A stretch of 64,000 bases of DNA, from NCBI GenBank assembly GCA_963749415.1, contig CAVVMG010000001.1, positions 124,001 through 188,000 of the forward strand, read 5' to 3'. Below the pieces are notes generated by a model. The model was not told where the DNA came from. It saw only the letters and a list, made by a program, of their open reading frames with translations, and made no database searches. Position 1 is the first letter of the stretch. Each line of letters begins with the position of its first letter. A program made the translations under genes and the position numbers. Origin of the DNA: JALYNX01 sp963749415 (GTDB lineage: Bacteria > Actinomycetota > Acidimicrobiia > Spongiisociales > ZC4RG35). Positions 50,337-59,088 of the stretch are shown piece after piece.

Positions 50337-50368
50337 GCCGTTCCGGCTCGTGATAGCCTCGCCCGCCT

Positions 50369-51721
50369 GTGGGCACTGACTTCTTCACCGACGTGCCGGA
50401 GCGGATCGGCTTCGGCGGAATCAACTCATCCGACCCGCTGAGCTTCAAGGTCTATCAACCGGATCGCCTGGTCCTGGGCGCGCGGATGGAGGACCAGCTG
50501 CGGATCGCCGTCTGCCTGTGGCACTCCTTCAATTGGCCCGGCTCGGACGTCTTCGGCACCGGGACGTTCGACCGCCCGTGGTTGAGCGGGGCAGGCGACG
50601 CGATGGCTGCGGCCACCACCAAGGTCGATGCAGCATTCGAGTTCCTGGCCAAACTGGGAGTCCCCTTCTTCTGCTTCCACGATCGGGACGTGGCGCCCGA
50701 GGGCGACACGTTCTCGGAGACCAGGGCAAACCTGGACAAGATCATCGATCTGATCGAAGACCACATGTCCTCCACCGGGCTGCGTTTGTTGTGGGGCACG
50801 GCCAACCTGTTCAGCCACCCCCGATACGCCGCCGGGGCAGCCACCAATCCCGACCCCGAGGTGTTCGCCTATGCCGCGGCCCAGGTCAAGGTGATGCTCG
50901 AGGCCACTCACCGTCTCGGTGGCGCCAACTACGTGCTGTGGGGTGGCCGTGAGGGCTACGAGACTCTCCTCAACACCGACCTGAGACAGGAGGAGCGCCA
51001 GTTCGCGAAATTCCTCGAGCTGGTCGCCGAGCACAAGCGCAAGATCGGGTTCCAAGGGACTCTGCTCATCGAGCCCAAGCCCCAGGAGCCCACCAAGCAC
51101 CAGTACGACTACGACTCAGCCACGGTCCATGGGTTCCTGACCCGACACGGCCTCGACGGGGAGTACAAGGTGAATATCGAGGCCAATCACGCCACGCTCG
51201 CCGGCCACAGCTTCCATCACGAGGTGGCCTACGCCACCTCGCAGGGGATCTTCGGCAGCATCGATGCCAACCGCGGCGACTACCAGAACGGTTGGGACAC
51301 CGACCAGTTTCCCAACTCGGTGGACGAGCTCTCCCTGGCGCTGTACGAGATCCTGGACAGCGGCGGGTTCACCACCGGAGGATTCAACTTCGACTCCAAG
51401 CTCCGGCGGCAGAGCATGGACCGCACCGATCTGTTCCATGGGCACATCGGCGGCATCGACACCCTGGCCCGCGCCCTCCTGGTGGCAGCCGACATGATCC
51501 AGCTCGAGAGCCTGAAGGGGCCAAGGGCACAGAGGTACGCCGGCTGGTCCGACGACATGGGATCGTCGATCCTCACCGGTGAGGCGTCATTGGACTCCCT
51601 CGAGGAAAAGGTCTCTGCGGAGGGCATCGAGCCCAGCCCGGTTTCGGGGCGTCAGGAGCTGCTGGAGAACGTGGTCAACCAGCGGATATGGGCAGTCGAC
51701 ACCGGGGAGCCGGAGGGCTAG
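50369..51721 (+). CDS. xylA: Xylose isomerase
   Basis: Converts D-xylose to D-xylulose (and glucose to fructose). 450 residues, the longer class II form. Metal and catalytic signatures: FFCFHDRDVAPEG, LLWGTANLFSHPRY, LLIEPKPQEPTKHQYDYD, VNIEANHATLAGHSFHHE, GSIDANRGDYQNGWDTDQF. Start GTG at 50369, 32 bp after the CoA-binding gene; TAGCCT about 8 nt upstream may be a -10 of a leaderless promoter. Convergent with the SDR/xylose ABC operon, whose binding protein looks like XylF, so import and isomerisation are encoded side by side. No xylulokinase in this window. Confidence 0.96.
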   Translation: MGTDFFTDVPERIGFGGINSSDPLSFKVYQPDRLVLGARMEDQLRIAVCLWHSFNWPGSDVFGTGTFDRPWLSGAGDAMAAATTKVDAAFEFLAKLGVPFFCFHDRDVAPEGDTFSETRANLDKIIDLIEDHMSSTGLRLLWGTANLFSHPRYAAGAATNPDPEVFAYAAAQVKVMLEATHRLGGANYVLWGGREGYETLLNTDLRQEERQFAKFLELVAEHKRKIGFQGTLLIEPKPQEPTKHQYDYDSATVHGFLTRHGLDGEYKVNIEANHATLAGHSFHHEVAYATSQGIFGSIDANRGDYQNGWDTDQFPNSVDELSLALYEILDSGGFTTGGFNFDSKLRRQSMDRTDLFHGHIGGIDTLARALLVAADMIQLESLKGPRAQRYAGWSDDMGSSILTGEASLDSLEEKVSAEGIEPSPVSGRQELLENVVNQRIWAVDTGEPEG

Positions 51722-51882
51722 TGGTCTGTCGCTGCGATAGGGCGAGGGTGTCTCCGTGCCATCGGCGACACCTGGCCCGGAGAAGCGCGCAGTCGCAGCC
51801 GGGGAGCTGCGGCTAGCACTTCGACACAGCCAGGGGCGTCGAGGGCCGGAGAGACACCGCCACTATTGCTGCGGCGGGCCAC
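51722..51882. other. 161-bp convergent intergenic region
   Basis: Space between the xylA stop and the SDR stop. It holds only weak stems (GGTGTC/GACACC; AGCCG/CGGCT) that may end both transcripts; no gene or strong terminator seen. Confidence 0.4.
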
Positions 51883-52587
51883 TTACCCCCAGGAGGTCTC
51901 GGTCACCGGCCGAAGGGCGACCTCGAGGATGCGATGGGTCCGGGGCCGGGTGAGGACGAAGAGCACCACCTCTGCCACCTCTTCCGCGGTCATCATCCCC
52001 TCGAGCTCGGGCATTTCCGGGGTTCGGCCCCGGCCCATCGCAAATTCGGTCGCCACCCCGCCGGGACAGACATTGGTGCACCGCACTCCCTGCTCGCGTA
52101 GCTCATGGTCGAGGGCCGCAGTGAATCCGACCTGGGCGAACTTCGAGGCGCAATACACCGCCTCGTTGGGGAGGCCACGCCGACCCGCTTCGCTCGCGAG
52201 GGTCACGATGTCGGCCTCACCACTCTGCAACAGGTAGGGCAAGGCGGCCCGCACCGCATACAACGTCCCCTTGACGTTGACATCGATCATCTCCTCGAGG
52301 TGGGCCGGATCGAGGTCGAGGAATGCCCCGTATGCGCCGACCCCGGCGTTGGCCACCAGGATGTCGAGCCCACCGAAGCGGTCCACGGCCCGGGCCGCGA
52401 GATCCTCGAGGGCCGCGGGGTCACGGACGTCACATGGCCCGGCCGCCGCGTCCGCTATCCCGAGGTCATCTCCGCTCCTCGATGCCAGTGCCAACTTCAC
52501 ACCCTCTGAGTCGAGGGACCGGGCGACAGCTGCACCGATGCCTCCGCTGGCTCCGGTGACGAGCGCGACTTTTCCTTTGAGATCCAT
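51883..52587 (-). CDS. Short-chain dehydrogenase/reductase
   Basis: Canonical SDR of 234 residues: VALVTGASGGIGAAVA nucleotide-binding motif, LVANAGVGAYG, catalytic Ser in TLASEAGRRG and YCASK (Tyr/Lys). Start ATG at 52587 is preceded by GAAGGAAAGAAG. It is last in the xylose-type ABC operon, 26 bp after the ATPase gene; an oxidative xylose or polyol step is possible, though specificity is unclear. The C-terminus lacks extra domains. Confidence 0.9.
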   Translation of the reverse strand: MDLKGKVALVTGASGGIGAAVARSLDSEGVKLALASRSGDDLGIADAAAGPCDVRDPAALEDLAARAVDRFGGLDILVANAGVGAYGAFLDLDPAHLEEMIDVNVKGTLYAVRAALPYLLQSGEADIVTLASEAGRRGLPNEAVYCASKFAQVGFTAALDHELREQGVRCTNVCPGGVATEFAMGRGRTPEMPELEGMMTAEEVAEVVLFVLTRPRTHRILEVALRPVTETSWG

Positions 52588-52613
52588 AGCTTCTTTCCTT
52601 CGCCGGGAGCCAG

Positions 52614-53408
52614 TCAGCCGTGAAGCTGTTCCAGTTCCTTGGTGGTGACCTGATCGGGCATTTTCCCGATGATGATCATCGCAAGGACCTCGTCCATGGT
52701 GCACTCGCCCCGGTTCACCGTTCCCACCAGCTTGCCCTGGAGCATGACGCTGATCCGATCGGCGAGGTCGAACACATCGTGGATGTCGTGGCTGATCATG
52801 ATGATCCCGATCCCCTCAGACTGGAGCTGGCGCATCAGCTGGCGCACCTGTTCGGTCTCGGCCGGGCCGAGGGCGGCAGTCGGCTCGTCCATGATCAGGA
52901 TCCGGGCGTTGAAGTGGACTGCCCTGGCGATGGCGACCGATTGTCGCTGGCCACCGGACAACGAGGCCACAGGCGTCTTGAAATTCTGGAACTTTGGGTT
53001 GAGCCGCCCCATGATCTCTCGGGTGGCTGCCTCCATCGAGGAGTCGTCGAGCGTGTTCCATCGGGTCGTCAACTCCCTCCCAAGGAACATGTTGCCCGGG
53101 GCATCGATGTTGTCGGCCAGGGCCAGAGTCTGATAGATGGTCTCGATCCCGAGACTCTTCGCATCGCGCGGGCTGTTGATCAGAACCGCCTCACCGTCGA
53201 TGAAAATCTCGCCGGAGTCGGCCTTCTGGGCTCCGGCCAGGGTCTTGATGAGAGTCGATTTGCCGGCACCGTTGCCCCCAACGACACCCAGGATCTCCCC
53301 TTCCCGGAGTGTGATGGTGACGTCCTTGACCGCATGGACCCCACCGAAGGACACGCTCATGTCCCTCATCTCGACCAGTGGGGGGCTGGTAGCCAAAGGA
53401 CTCGTCAT
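52614..53408 (-). CDS. Sugar ABC transporter ATPase, single domain
   Basis: 264-residue ATPase of the FrcA-like, single nucleotide-binding-domain sugar type: Walker A VGGNGAGKST, signature LSGGQRQSVAIAR, Walker B ILIMDEPTAALGP, switch His in MISHDIHDVFD. XylG proteins usually have two domains (~500 residues); this shorter form must dimerise. It overlaps the permease by 4 bp. Confidence 0.93.
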   Translation of the reverse strand: MTSPLATSPPLVEMRDMSVSFGGVHAVKDVTITLREGEILGVVGGNGAGKSTLIKTLAGAQKADSGEIFIDGEAVLINSPRDAKSLGIETIYQTLALADNIDAPGNMFLGRELTTRWNTLDDSSMEAATREIMGRLNPKFQNFKTPVASLSGGQRQSVAIARAVHFNARILIMDEPTAALGPAETEQVRQLMRQLQSEGIGIIMISHDIHDVFDLADRISVMLQGKLVGTVNRGECTMDEVLAMIIIGKMPDQVTTKELEQLHG

Positions 53409-54727
53409 CGAAGAGCCGCCCTTCGCCGGTATGTGGTGTCGATGGCGACAGCGGTCACCAGAACGACCCCGAGGATGACGTCCTGCACGGGGGCACCGAC
53501 CCCGATGAGCACCATGCCGGACTGGAGTGATTGCATGACGAGGGCTCCCAGGATGGCGCCGGGAATGGTCCCGATCCCTCCCGAAAGCGAGGTGCCGCCG
53601 ATGACTGCCGCAGCGATGACATAGAGCTCGTTCAGCGTGCCCAGACCGCTGACTGCGGCATTGAGACGAGCGATGGACACTGCAGCAGAGATCCCGACCA
53701 GGATCCCCATCGTCATGAAGACCCTCACGATGGTGCGCCTGGTCTTGATTCCGGCCAGGTTGGCGGCCTCGGGGTTGCCGCCGATGGAGAAGACATATCG
53801 ACCGAAACGGAGCCGGTTGGCGACGAAGCTCATGACCAGGGTGACCCCGATGAGGATCAGCACCGGATAGGGGATCCCGAGCGGTATTTGAAGACCACCT
53901 TCAGGCCAGGGGATGCCTCTCTCTTCTGCGATCTGCCGAGCCAGGTTCTCGGGCAGGTAGTAGCTGTTGGTGACCCAGACCGCACCGAGTACCACCCCGC
54001 AACCCACCACGCCGAAAAGGGCATCCAGCCACATCGGGCGGAGCCGGAAGCCGAACTTGCGACGACGGCGTCGGCCAAAGACGAGGAGGGCGACGATCCC
54101 GACACAGGCGACGCCTCCCACAATCCAACTCCCGGTCTCACCGAGCGACCCTCGGGATCCACCTCCGAGAAGTTGGAAACTCAAGTCCATGGGAGCGATC
54201 GTGCGACCGCTGGCGGTGAGCCAGGCAAAGCCGCGCCACACCAGCAATCCGCCCAGGGTGACGATGAATGAGGGGACTCCGAGATACGCAATGAGCGATC
54301 CCTGGAAAGCCCCGATCGCAGCACCCAGGACCAGACCGGCGATCAAGGTGATGATCCAAATCCAGGGGTTCCCCAATCCCATGATGGGGGGGAGCCATTC
54401 CGTCTGGAGCATGGCCATCACCATCCCGACCACGCCCACCAAAGAACCCACCGAAAGATCGATATTCCGGGAGACGATGACCAGCACCATCCCGGTGGCC
54501 ATGATCCCGACCGTGGAAGTCTGTACCGAGAGGTTCCATAGGTTGCGCGGGGTTATGAACGTCCCACCCGACAGAAGGTGAAAGCCGACCCAGATCGCCA
54601 GGAGGACAGCGATCATTCCAACCATGCGGGTGTCGATCTCGTTGTCCCGCAGGAATGATCCCAGCGACCGGCGCGGACTCCCCTCGAGAGCCTCGGACTG
54701 GGTGGGCGGGGCCTCTACCACGCTCAT
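53405..54727 (-). CDS. Sugar ABC transporter permease, XylH type
   Basis: 440-residue CUT2 permease with about ten to twelve membrane segments, including an extra pair around residues 215-260 divided by a basic loop (FGRRRRRKFGFRLRPM) and an external insertion (LARQIAEERGIPWPEGG), both typical of XylH/FrcC-like proteins. Signature segments ISRNIDLSVGSLVGVVG-like (VSRNIDLSVGSLVG) and GGTSLSGGIGTIPG. Follows the binding-protein gene by 79 bp containing a perfect hairpin; a TAGTGTGAC motif lies just upstream of its ATG. Confidence 0.93.
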   Translation of the reverse strand: MSVVEAPPTQSEALEGSPRRSLGSFLRDNEIDTRMVGMIAVLLAIWVGFHLLSGGTFITPRNLWNLSVQTSTVGIMATGMVLVIVSRNIDLSVGSLVGVVGMVMAMLQTEWLPPIMGLGNPWIWIITLIAGLVLGAAIGAFQGSLIAYLGVPSFIVTLGGLLVWRGFAWLTASGRTIAPMDLSFQLLGGGSRGSLGETGSWIVGGVACVGIVALLVFGRRRRRKFGFRLRPMWLDALFGVVGCGVVLGAVWVTNSYYLPENLARQIAEERGIPWPEGGLQIPLGIPYPVLILIGVTLVMSFVANRLRFGRYVFSIGGNPEAANLAGIKTRRTIVRVFMTMGILVGISAAVSIARLNAAVSGLGTLNELYVIAAAVIGGTSLSGGIGTIPGAILGALVMQSLQSGMVLIGVGAPVQDVILGVVLVTAVAIDTTYRRRAALR

Positions 54728-54733
54728 TGCATC

Positions 54734-54742
54734 GTCACACTA
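54734..54742 (-). promoter_or_regulatory. Promoter-like TAGTGTGAC (copy 3, core only)
   Basis: Minus strand TAGTGT followed by 9 nt and the permease ATG at 54727. The same core occurs before two catabolic genes at 19227-19241 and 28512-28526. It could give the permease/ATPase/SDR genes a promoter separate from the binding-protein gene. Confidence 0.4.
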
Positions 54743-54748
54743 GAGATC

Positions 54749-54781
54749 GCATTGCGCCCCCGGAGACCGGGGGCGCAATGC
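54749..54781 (-). terminator. Hairpin between xylF-like and xylH-like genes
   Basis: Perfect 15-bp arms GCATTGCGCCCCCGG (54749-54763) and CCGGGGGCGCAATGC (54767-54781), loop AGA/TCT. Strong stem without U-run, 26 bp after the binding-protein stop; same position and presumed role as the hairpin at 42682-42712. Confidence 0.75.
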
Positions 54782-54806
54782 TCATCGATTTCGCCTCAGT
54801 TGTTGG

Positions 54807-55916
54807 TCAGGAGGCGCAGGGGCCGACGGTCCCCCCGGTCGAGCAGAGGTCCTCGGCCGTGATCCAGTTCGCGTCGACCACCTGGTCGAGGTTCTCCTGG
54901 GTGATCGGGATCGGGACCAGCAGGATGCTGGTCAATACCGTCTCCGCCTGGCTCTCCTTGTTGGTGTAGGTGAACTGGGACGTACCCTCGACATCAGCGA
55001 GCGTTGCGCCGCCGGCCAACTGCACGGCAGCCTCGCCGGCCGCCGTGCCGAGTGCACGGGCGTCCTTCCACACCGAGACAGCCTGATCACCGGTCGCCAC
55101 GCGCTGGAGAGCAGCAACATCAGCGTCCTGACCCGACAACACCACCGTGCCAAGAAGGCCCTGGGCCTCGAGAGCGGCGGCGATGCCGGTGGCCATTCCG
55201 TCGTTCTCGGAGACTATGGCCTGCACGTCGTTGTCATGGGCGCTCAGCCACTGCTCCACCGTGGTCTGAGCGAGTGCGGGATCCCAGTTGTCGGTGTAGT
55301 CCTCCTCGAGGATGGTGATGTCGCCGGCTTCGGCCGCGGCATCGATGACAGACCCGATGCCCTCACGAAGGAAGTCGGAGTTGGCGTCGGAGCCGTTGCC
55401 CTTGACGACGAAGTAGTTCCCGGTCGGCACCAGATCGAAGACGACCTCGGCCATCAGCTGTCCCACCAGGACGTTGTCGAAGCTGACGTAGAACGTGTTT
55501 GCATCCTCTATGAGGCGGTCATAGGCAATGACCGGGATTCCCTGATCAGTGGCAGCTTGAACCGCGGGCAGGATCGCCTGCGTGTTCTGGGCCAGGATGA
55601 TGACGACGTTGGCTCCCTGGTTGATCAGGTTCTCCACGTCCGTGATCTGCTGCTCCTCGGATGATCCAGCATCGGTCGACGTGTACTCGCAACCGCCGGC
55701 CTCGAGGGCCGCCTGGATTGCGGGCTCGTCATGCTTGGCCCATCGCTCTTCGTTGTAGTTGTTCCACGACATGCCGACGAGGCAATCGCCATCGCCTCCG
55801 GCCACTGTCGTGCCTCCGTCCCCAGCGGCCGTGGTGCTGGACTCGGCACCGTCGTCGCCGCAAGCGGCGAGGACCATGACGAGCACCGCCAGGAGCGCAA
55901 GAATTCGTCTATTCAT
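54807..55916 (-). CDS. xylF: Xylose-type ABC substrate-binding lipoprotein
   Basis: 369 residues: signal MNRRILALLAVLVMVLAAC (Cys19), short Thr/Ala/Gly linker, then a type I periplasmic-binding fold with GMSWNNYNEERWAKHDEPAI, ITDVENLINQGANVVIILAQ, GIPVIAYDRLIEDA and AIVSENDGMATGIAAALEAQ, segments characteristic of D-xylose/ChvE-like binding proteins. Start at 55916 follows AGGAGGAAGGAAAACGAAACC. Heads the import operon facing xylA. The intergenic region to the divergent CRTAC1 gene contains GTCCC-cgaac-GGGAC (55945-55959) and the palindrome CTACTGTAG (55964-55972). Confidence 0.9.
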   Translation of the reverse strand: MNRRILALLAVLVMVLAACGDDGAESSTTAAGDGGTTVAGGDGDCLVGMSWNNYNEERWAKHDEPAIQAALEAGGCEYTSTDAGSSEEQQITDVENLINQGANVVIILAQNTQAILPAVQAATDQGIPVIAYDRLIEDANTFYVSFDNVLVGQLMAEVVFDLVPTGNYFVVKGNGSDANSDFLREGIGSVIDAAAEAGDITILEEDYTDNWDPALAQTTVEQWLSAHDNDVQAIVSENDGMATGIAAALEAQGLLGTVVLSGQDADVAALQRVATGDQAVSVWKDARALGTAAGEAAVQLAGGATLADVEGTSQFTYTNKESQAETVLTSILLVPIPITQENLDQVVDANWITAEDLCSTGGTVGPCAS

Positions 55917-56001
55917 TGGTTTCGTTTTCCTTCCTCCTACGAATGTCCCCGAACGGGACCGACCTACTGTAGACGAGAGACTTCTTGGCCTGCCCCAATA
56001 G

Positions 56002-57696
56002 ATGACCGACATTCAGGACAGCCCCAAATCGACCGTCGAGGCGGGTCGCCCCATGCATGCAACGGCCTGGTTGCTCGCCGGAATCGTGGCCGGTGCCCTG
56101 GTCACCGCCGGTGTGGTGCTCGCGGTGATACAGGCAACCGGCAAGGGCGAACCGGCCTCCCTGCCCCCGCCCCGGTTCGTCGACGAAACGCTGGCGGCCG
56201 GGATCGACCACCGATACGACGGGGAGTTCCAGTTCTTCGTGGGTGGTGGCGTCGCCGTCTTCGACTGCAACGACGACCGCCTGCCCGACGTCTACCTCGC
56301 CGGCGGGGTCAATCCCTCCGGGTTGTACGTGAACAACAGCGCAACCGGGGGCTCCCTGGAGTTCGCCCACATGGCAGCCACCATCACCGACCTGACGTCG
56401 GTGACCGGCGCCTACCCAATAGACATCGATGGAGACGCCATGGTCGATCTCGCGGTCCTTCGGGTGGGCGAGAACGTCATGCTCCGCGGGCAGGGAGGTT
56501 GCACCTTCGAGCGGGCCAACGAGGACTGGGGTGTCGACGGTGGGAACGAGTGGACCACCGCGTTCAGCGCCGCCTGGGAAGGATCGGCGGCGCTGCCCAC
56601 TCTCGCCTTCGGTAACTACCTGGCCGAGGGCGGCCAGACCACGGCGACCTGCGAGGACAGCTTTCTCGTCCGGCCCGGTACCGACGGCTCAGGCTACGGA
56701 GAGCGAACCGCATTGTCTCCCGGTTGGTGCACCCTCTCGATTCTGTTCAGCGACTGGGATCGTTCCGGCAGGCGCGACCTGAGGATGACCAACGACCGGC
56801 ACTACTACCGGGACGGACAAGAGCAACTGTGGCGCATCGAGGCTGGGGGGGAGCCAACGCTCTACACGGCCGACGATGGGTGGCAGACCATGAAGATCTG
56901 GGGGATGGGGATCGCCAGCCAGGACCTCAATGGCGACCACCTCCCGGAGGTGTACCTGACCAGTCAGGGAGACAACAAGCTGCAGACCCTCGCCGATGGC
57001 CCGGACCAACCGAACTATGTAGACATCGCACTGGAATCGGGGGCCAACGCCCATCGCCCATTCACGGGCGCCGACATGCTGCTCCCTTCGACCGCCTGGC
57101 ACGCCGAGTTCCAGGACGTCAACAACGACACCTTCATGGACCTGTTCGTCAGCAAAGGCAACGTCGAGGCGCAACCGGAGTTTGCCAACCAGGACCCGAG
57201 CAACCTGCTCATCGGAAACAGCGACGGCTCGTTCCGCGAGGGGGCTGAGGATGCAGGGATCGTCACCTTCGACAATGCACGAGGGGCGGCGCTCGCCGAC
57301 TTCAACCTCGACGGGCTGCTCGACCTGATCCAGGTCAATCGTCGGGAGCCGGTGAGGATCTGGCGCAACGTTGGTTTGGGCGAGGGGGAGCCGGAGCCGA
57401 TGGGGAACTGGCTGGCGATCCAGCTCCACCAGGAAATGCCGAACAGGGACGGGATCGGGTCCTGGATCGAGGTCGAGACTGGTGGTCGCATCGTGGAGCG
57501 TGAGATCACGATTGGGGGAGGACATGCCGGAGGGCAGTTGGGCTGGGCTCACTTCGGGCTCGGTGAGGGCGACTCGGCCCGGGTTCGGGTGTCATGGCCG
57601 GACGGCGAGCGAGGCCCGTGGATGACTGTCGAGGCCAATCAATTCATCGATATCACCCGCGGAGCCGACGAGCCGGTCTCCTGGTCGCCGGTCTAG
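56002..57696 (+). CDS. CRTAC1 / ASPIC-UnbV repeat protein, membrane-anchored
   Basis: 564 residues: N-terminal membrane segment (about 23-45, WLLAGIVAGALVTAGVVLAV) and an external beta-propeller of Ca-binding VCBS/FG-GAP repeats (DCNDDRLPDVYLAG, DIDGDAMVDLAVLR, DLNGDHLPEVYLTS, DVNNDTFMDLFVSK, DFNLDGLLDLIQVN), closed by an ASPIC/UnbV domain (NWLAIQLHQEMPNRDGIGSW, AGGQLGWAHFGLGEG). UnbV proteins occur beside UnbU (NqrB/RnfD-like) in enediyne and other loci; an UnbU-like gene lies at 61055-62653. Function of the pair unknown. Starts within 22 nt of the symmetric TACTGTA element. Confidence 0.88.
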   Translation: MTDIQDSPKSTVEAGRPMHATAWLLAGIVAGALVTAGVVLAVIQATGKGEPASLPPPRFVDETLAAGIDHRYDGEFQFFVGGGVAVFDCNDDRLPDVYLAGGVNPSGLYVNNSATGGSLEFAHMAATITDLTSVTGAYPIDIDGDAMVDLAVLRVGENVMLRGQGGCTFERANEDWGVDGGNEWTTAFSAAWEGSAALPTLAFGNYLAEGGQTTATCEDSFLVRPGTDGSGYGERTALSPGWCTLSILFSDWDRSGRRDLRMTNDRHYYRDGQEQLWRIEAGGEPTLYTADDGWQTMKIWGMGIASQDLNGDHLPEVYLTSQGDNKLQTLADGPDQPNYVDIALESGANAHRPFTGADMLLPSTAWHAEFQDVNNDTFMDLFVSKGNVEAQPEFANQDPSNLLIGNSDGSFREGAEDAGIVTFDNARGAALADFNLDGLLDLIQVNRREPVRIWRNVGLGEGEPEPMGNWLAIQLHQEMPNRDGIGSWIEVETGGRIVEREITIGGGHAGGQLGWAHFGLGEGDSARVRVSWPDGERGPWMTVEANQFIDITRGADEPVSWSPV

Positions 57697-57708
57697 GTTG
57701 CCTCACTG

Positions 57709-59085
57709 ATGTCGCGCTCCACTCTGGTCGAGGTCGAGCTCCCCGATTTCGGGATGCCCGCAACGACGCCGCGGCTCCCGGATTCGATCTACCCGGCCCG
57801 GCTCCAACGGCTTCGAGAGCGGGCAGAGGGCCGGGGCTACGACCGACTCGTGGTCTACGCAGACCGAGAGCACAGCGCCAACCTCTCGTATTTGACCGGG
57901 TTCGACCCACGGTTCGAAGAGGCCGTCCTGATCGTCGGCCCTGAGGGCGATCCGGCCGTCATGGTCGGCAACGAGTGCTTTGGGATGGCGGGCGCCGCTC
58001 CTCTAGGCATGAGGCGCCACTTGTTCCAAGACCTCAGCTTGCCCGGCCAGCCCCGCGATCGATCCCAGCCGCTTCGCCAGATCCTGGCCGAGGAGGGAAT
58101 CGGCCCTCGCACGCGGGTCGGGGTCATCGGGTGGAAGGACTATGGCGACCGATCGGTGATGGAAGTCCCCGCCTTCCTTGTAGACGCCCTGCGCGAGCTG
58201 ACCGGCCCTGGCGGGTTGGTGGAGAACGCCAACGATCTTCTTATCGGAGCTGGAGATGGGCTCCGGGTGATCAACGAGCCCGAGCAGCTGGTGATGTTCG
58301 AATACGCAGCCTGTCAGACGTCGAGCGGTGTCCTCCGGCTGCTCCGAGAGCTGACCCCGGGAATGACCGAGCAGGAAGCCGTGCAGCTCTTGCGCTGGAA
58401 CGGAATGCCGCTCTCCTGTCATCTCATGCTCACCGCCGGCCCTCGAGCCACGCTCGGTCTGCTCAGCCCCGGGGACCGGAGGATCGAGAGAGGGGACCGG
58501 TTCACTGTGGCGTTCGGGATCTGGGGCGCCCTCAATTGCCGGGCCGGGTTCGTCGTCGAGGACGCCTTGGGATTGCCTGCAGGGATTGGCGACTACGTGG
58601 AGCGGCTCGTCGGGCCCTATTTCGAGGCCATCGCCGAGTGGTACCAGGCGTTACATGTTGGCCAGTGCGGCGGAGTCCTCCATGAGATCATCGACCGTCA
58701 TCTCGGCGACCCGTTCTTCGGGATCTTCCTCAACCCCGGTCACCAGATCCATCTCGACGAGTGGGTCAACTCGCCGATCGCGCCCGGGTCTGAAATCGAG
58801 CTCCGTTCCGGGATGGCATTGCAAGTGGATGTCATCCCGGCGACGGGCACCGAGTACTTCACCACCAACATCGAAGACGGGATCGCCCTCGCCGACGATT
58901 CACTGCGTTCGGTGCTGGCCGCCGACTATCCCGACATGTGGGGCCGGATCCAGGCAAGGCGCGACTTCATGGCCGAATCTCTTGGCATCGACCTCCACCC
59001 AGATGTCCTACCGTTCTCCAACATCCCGGCATTCCTCCCCCCCTTCCTGTTGCAGCCGGACCGGGTGATGGCGATGGCCGGCTGA
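57709..59085 (+). CDS. M24-family protein lacking metal ligands (pseudo-peptidase)
   Basis: 458-residue creatinase/prolidase-fold protein. The N-terminal domain (DRLVVYADREHSANLSYLTG) is typical. In the C-terminal domain the first metal region reads RFTVAFGIWGALNCRAGFVV, where both Asp ligands of the family are absent; His is kept (NPGHQIHLDEW), the first Glu is replaced in LQVDVIPATG, and the last is kept (NIEDGIAL). Loss of at least three ligands makes metallopeptidase activity unlikely; a creatinase-like metal-independent hydrolase or a binding protein is possible. It sits 12 bp after the CRTAC1 gene. Confidence 0.82.
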   Translation: MSRSTLVEVELPDFGMPATTPRLPDSIYPARLQRLRERAEGRGYDRLVVYADREHSANLSYLTGFDPRFEEAVLIVGPEGDPAVMVGNECFGMAGAAPLGMRRHLFQDLSLPGQPRDRSQPLRQILAEEGIGPRTRVGVIGWKDYGDRSVMEVPAFLVDALRELTGPGGLVENANDLLIGAGDGLRVINEPEQLVMFEYAACQTSSGVLRLLRELTPGMTEQEAVQLLRWNGMPLSCHLMLTAGPRATLGLLSPGDRRIERGDRFTVAFGIWGALNCRAGFVVEDALGLPAGIGDYVERLVGPYFEAIAEWYQALHVGQCGGVLHEIIDRHLGDPFFGIFLNPGHQIHLDEWVNSPIAPGSEIELRSGMALQVDVIPATGTEYFTTNIEDGIALADDSLRSVLAADYPDMWGRIQARRDFMAESLGIDLHPDVLPFSNIPAFLPPFLLQPDRVMAMAG

Positions 59086-59088
59086 TCA

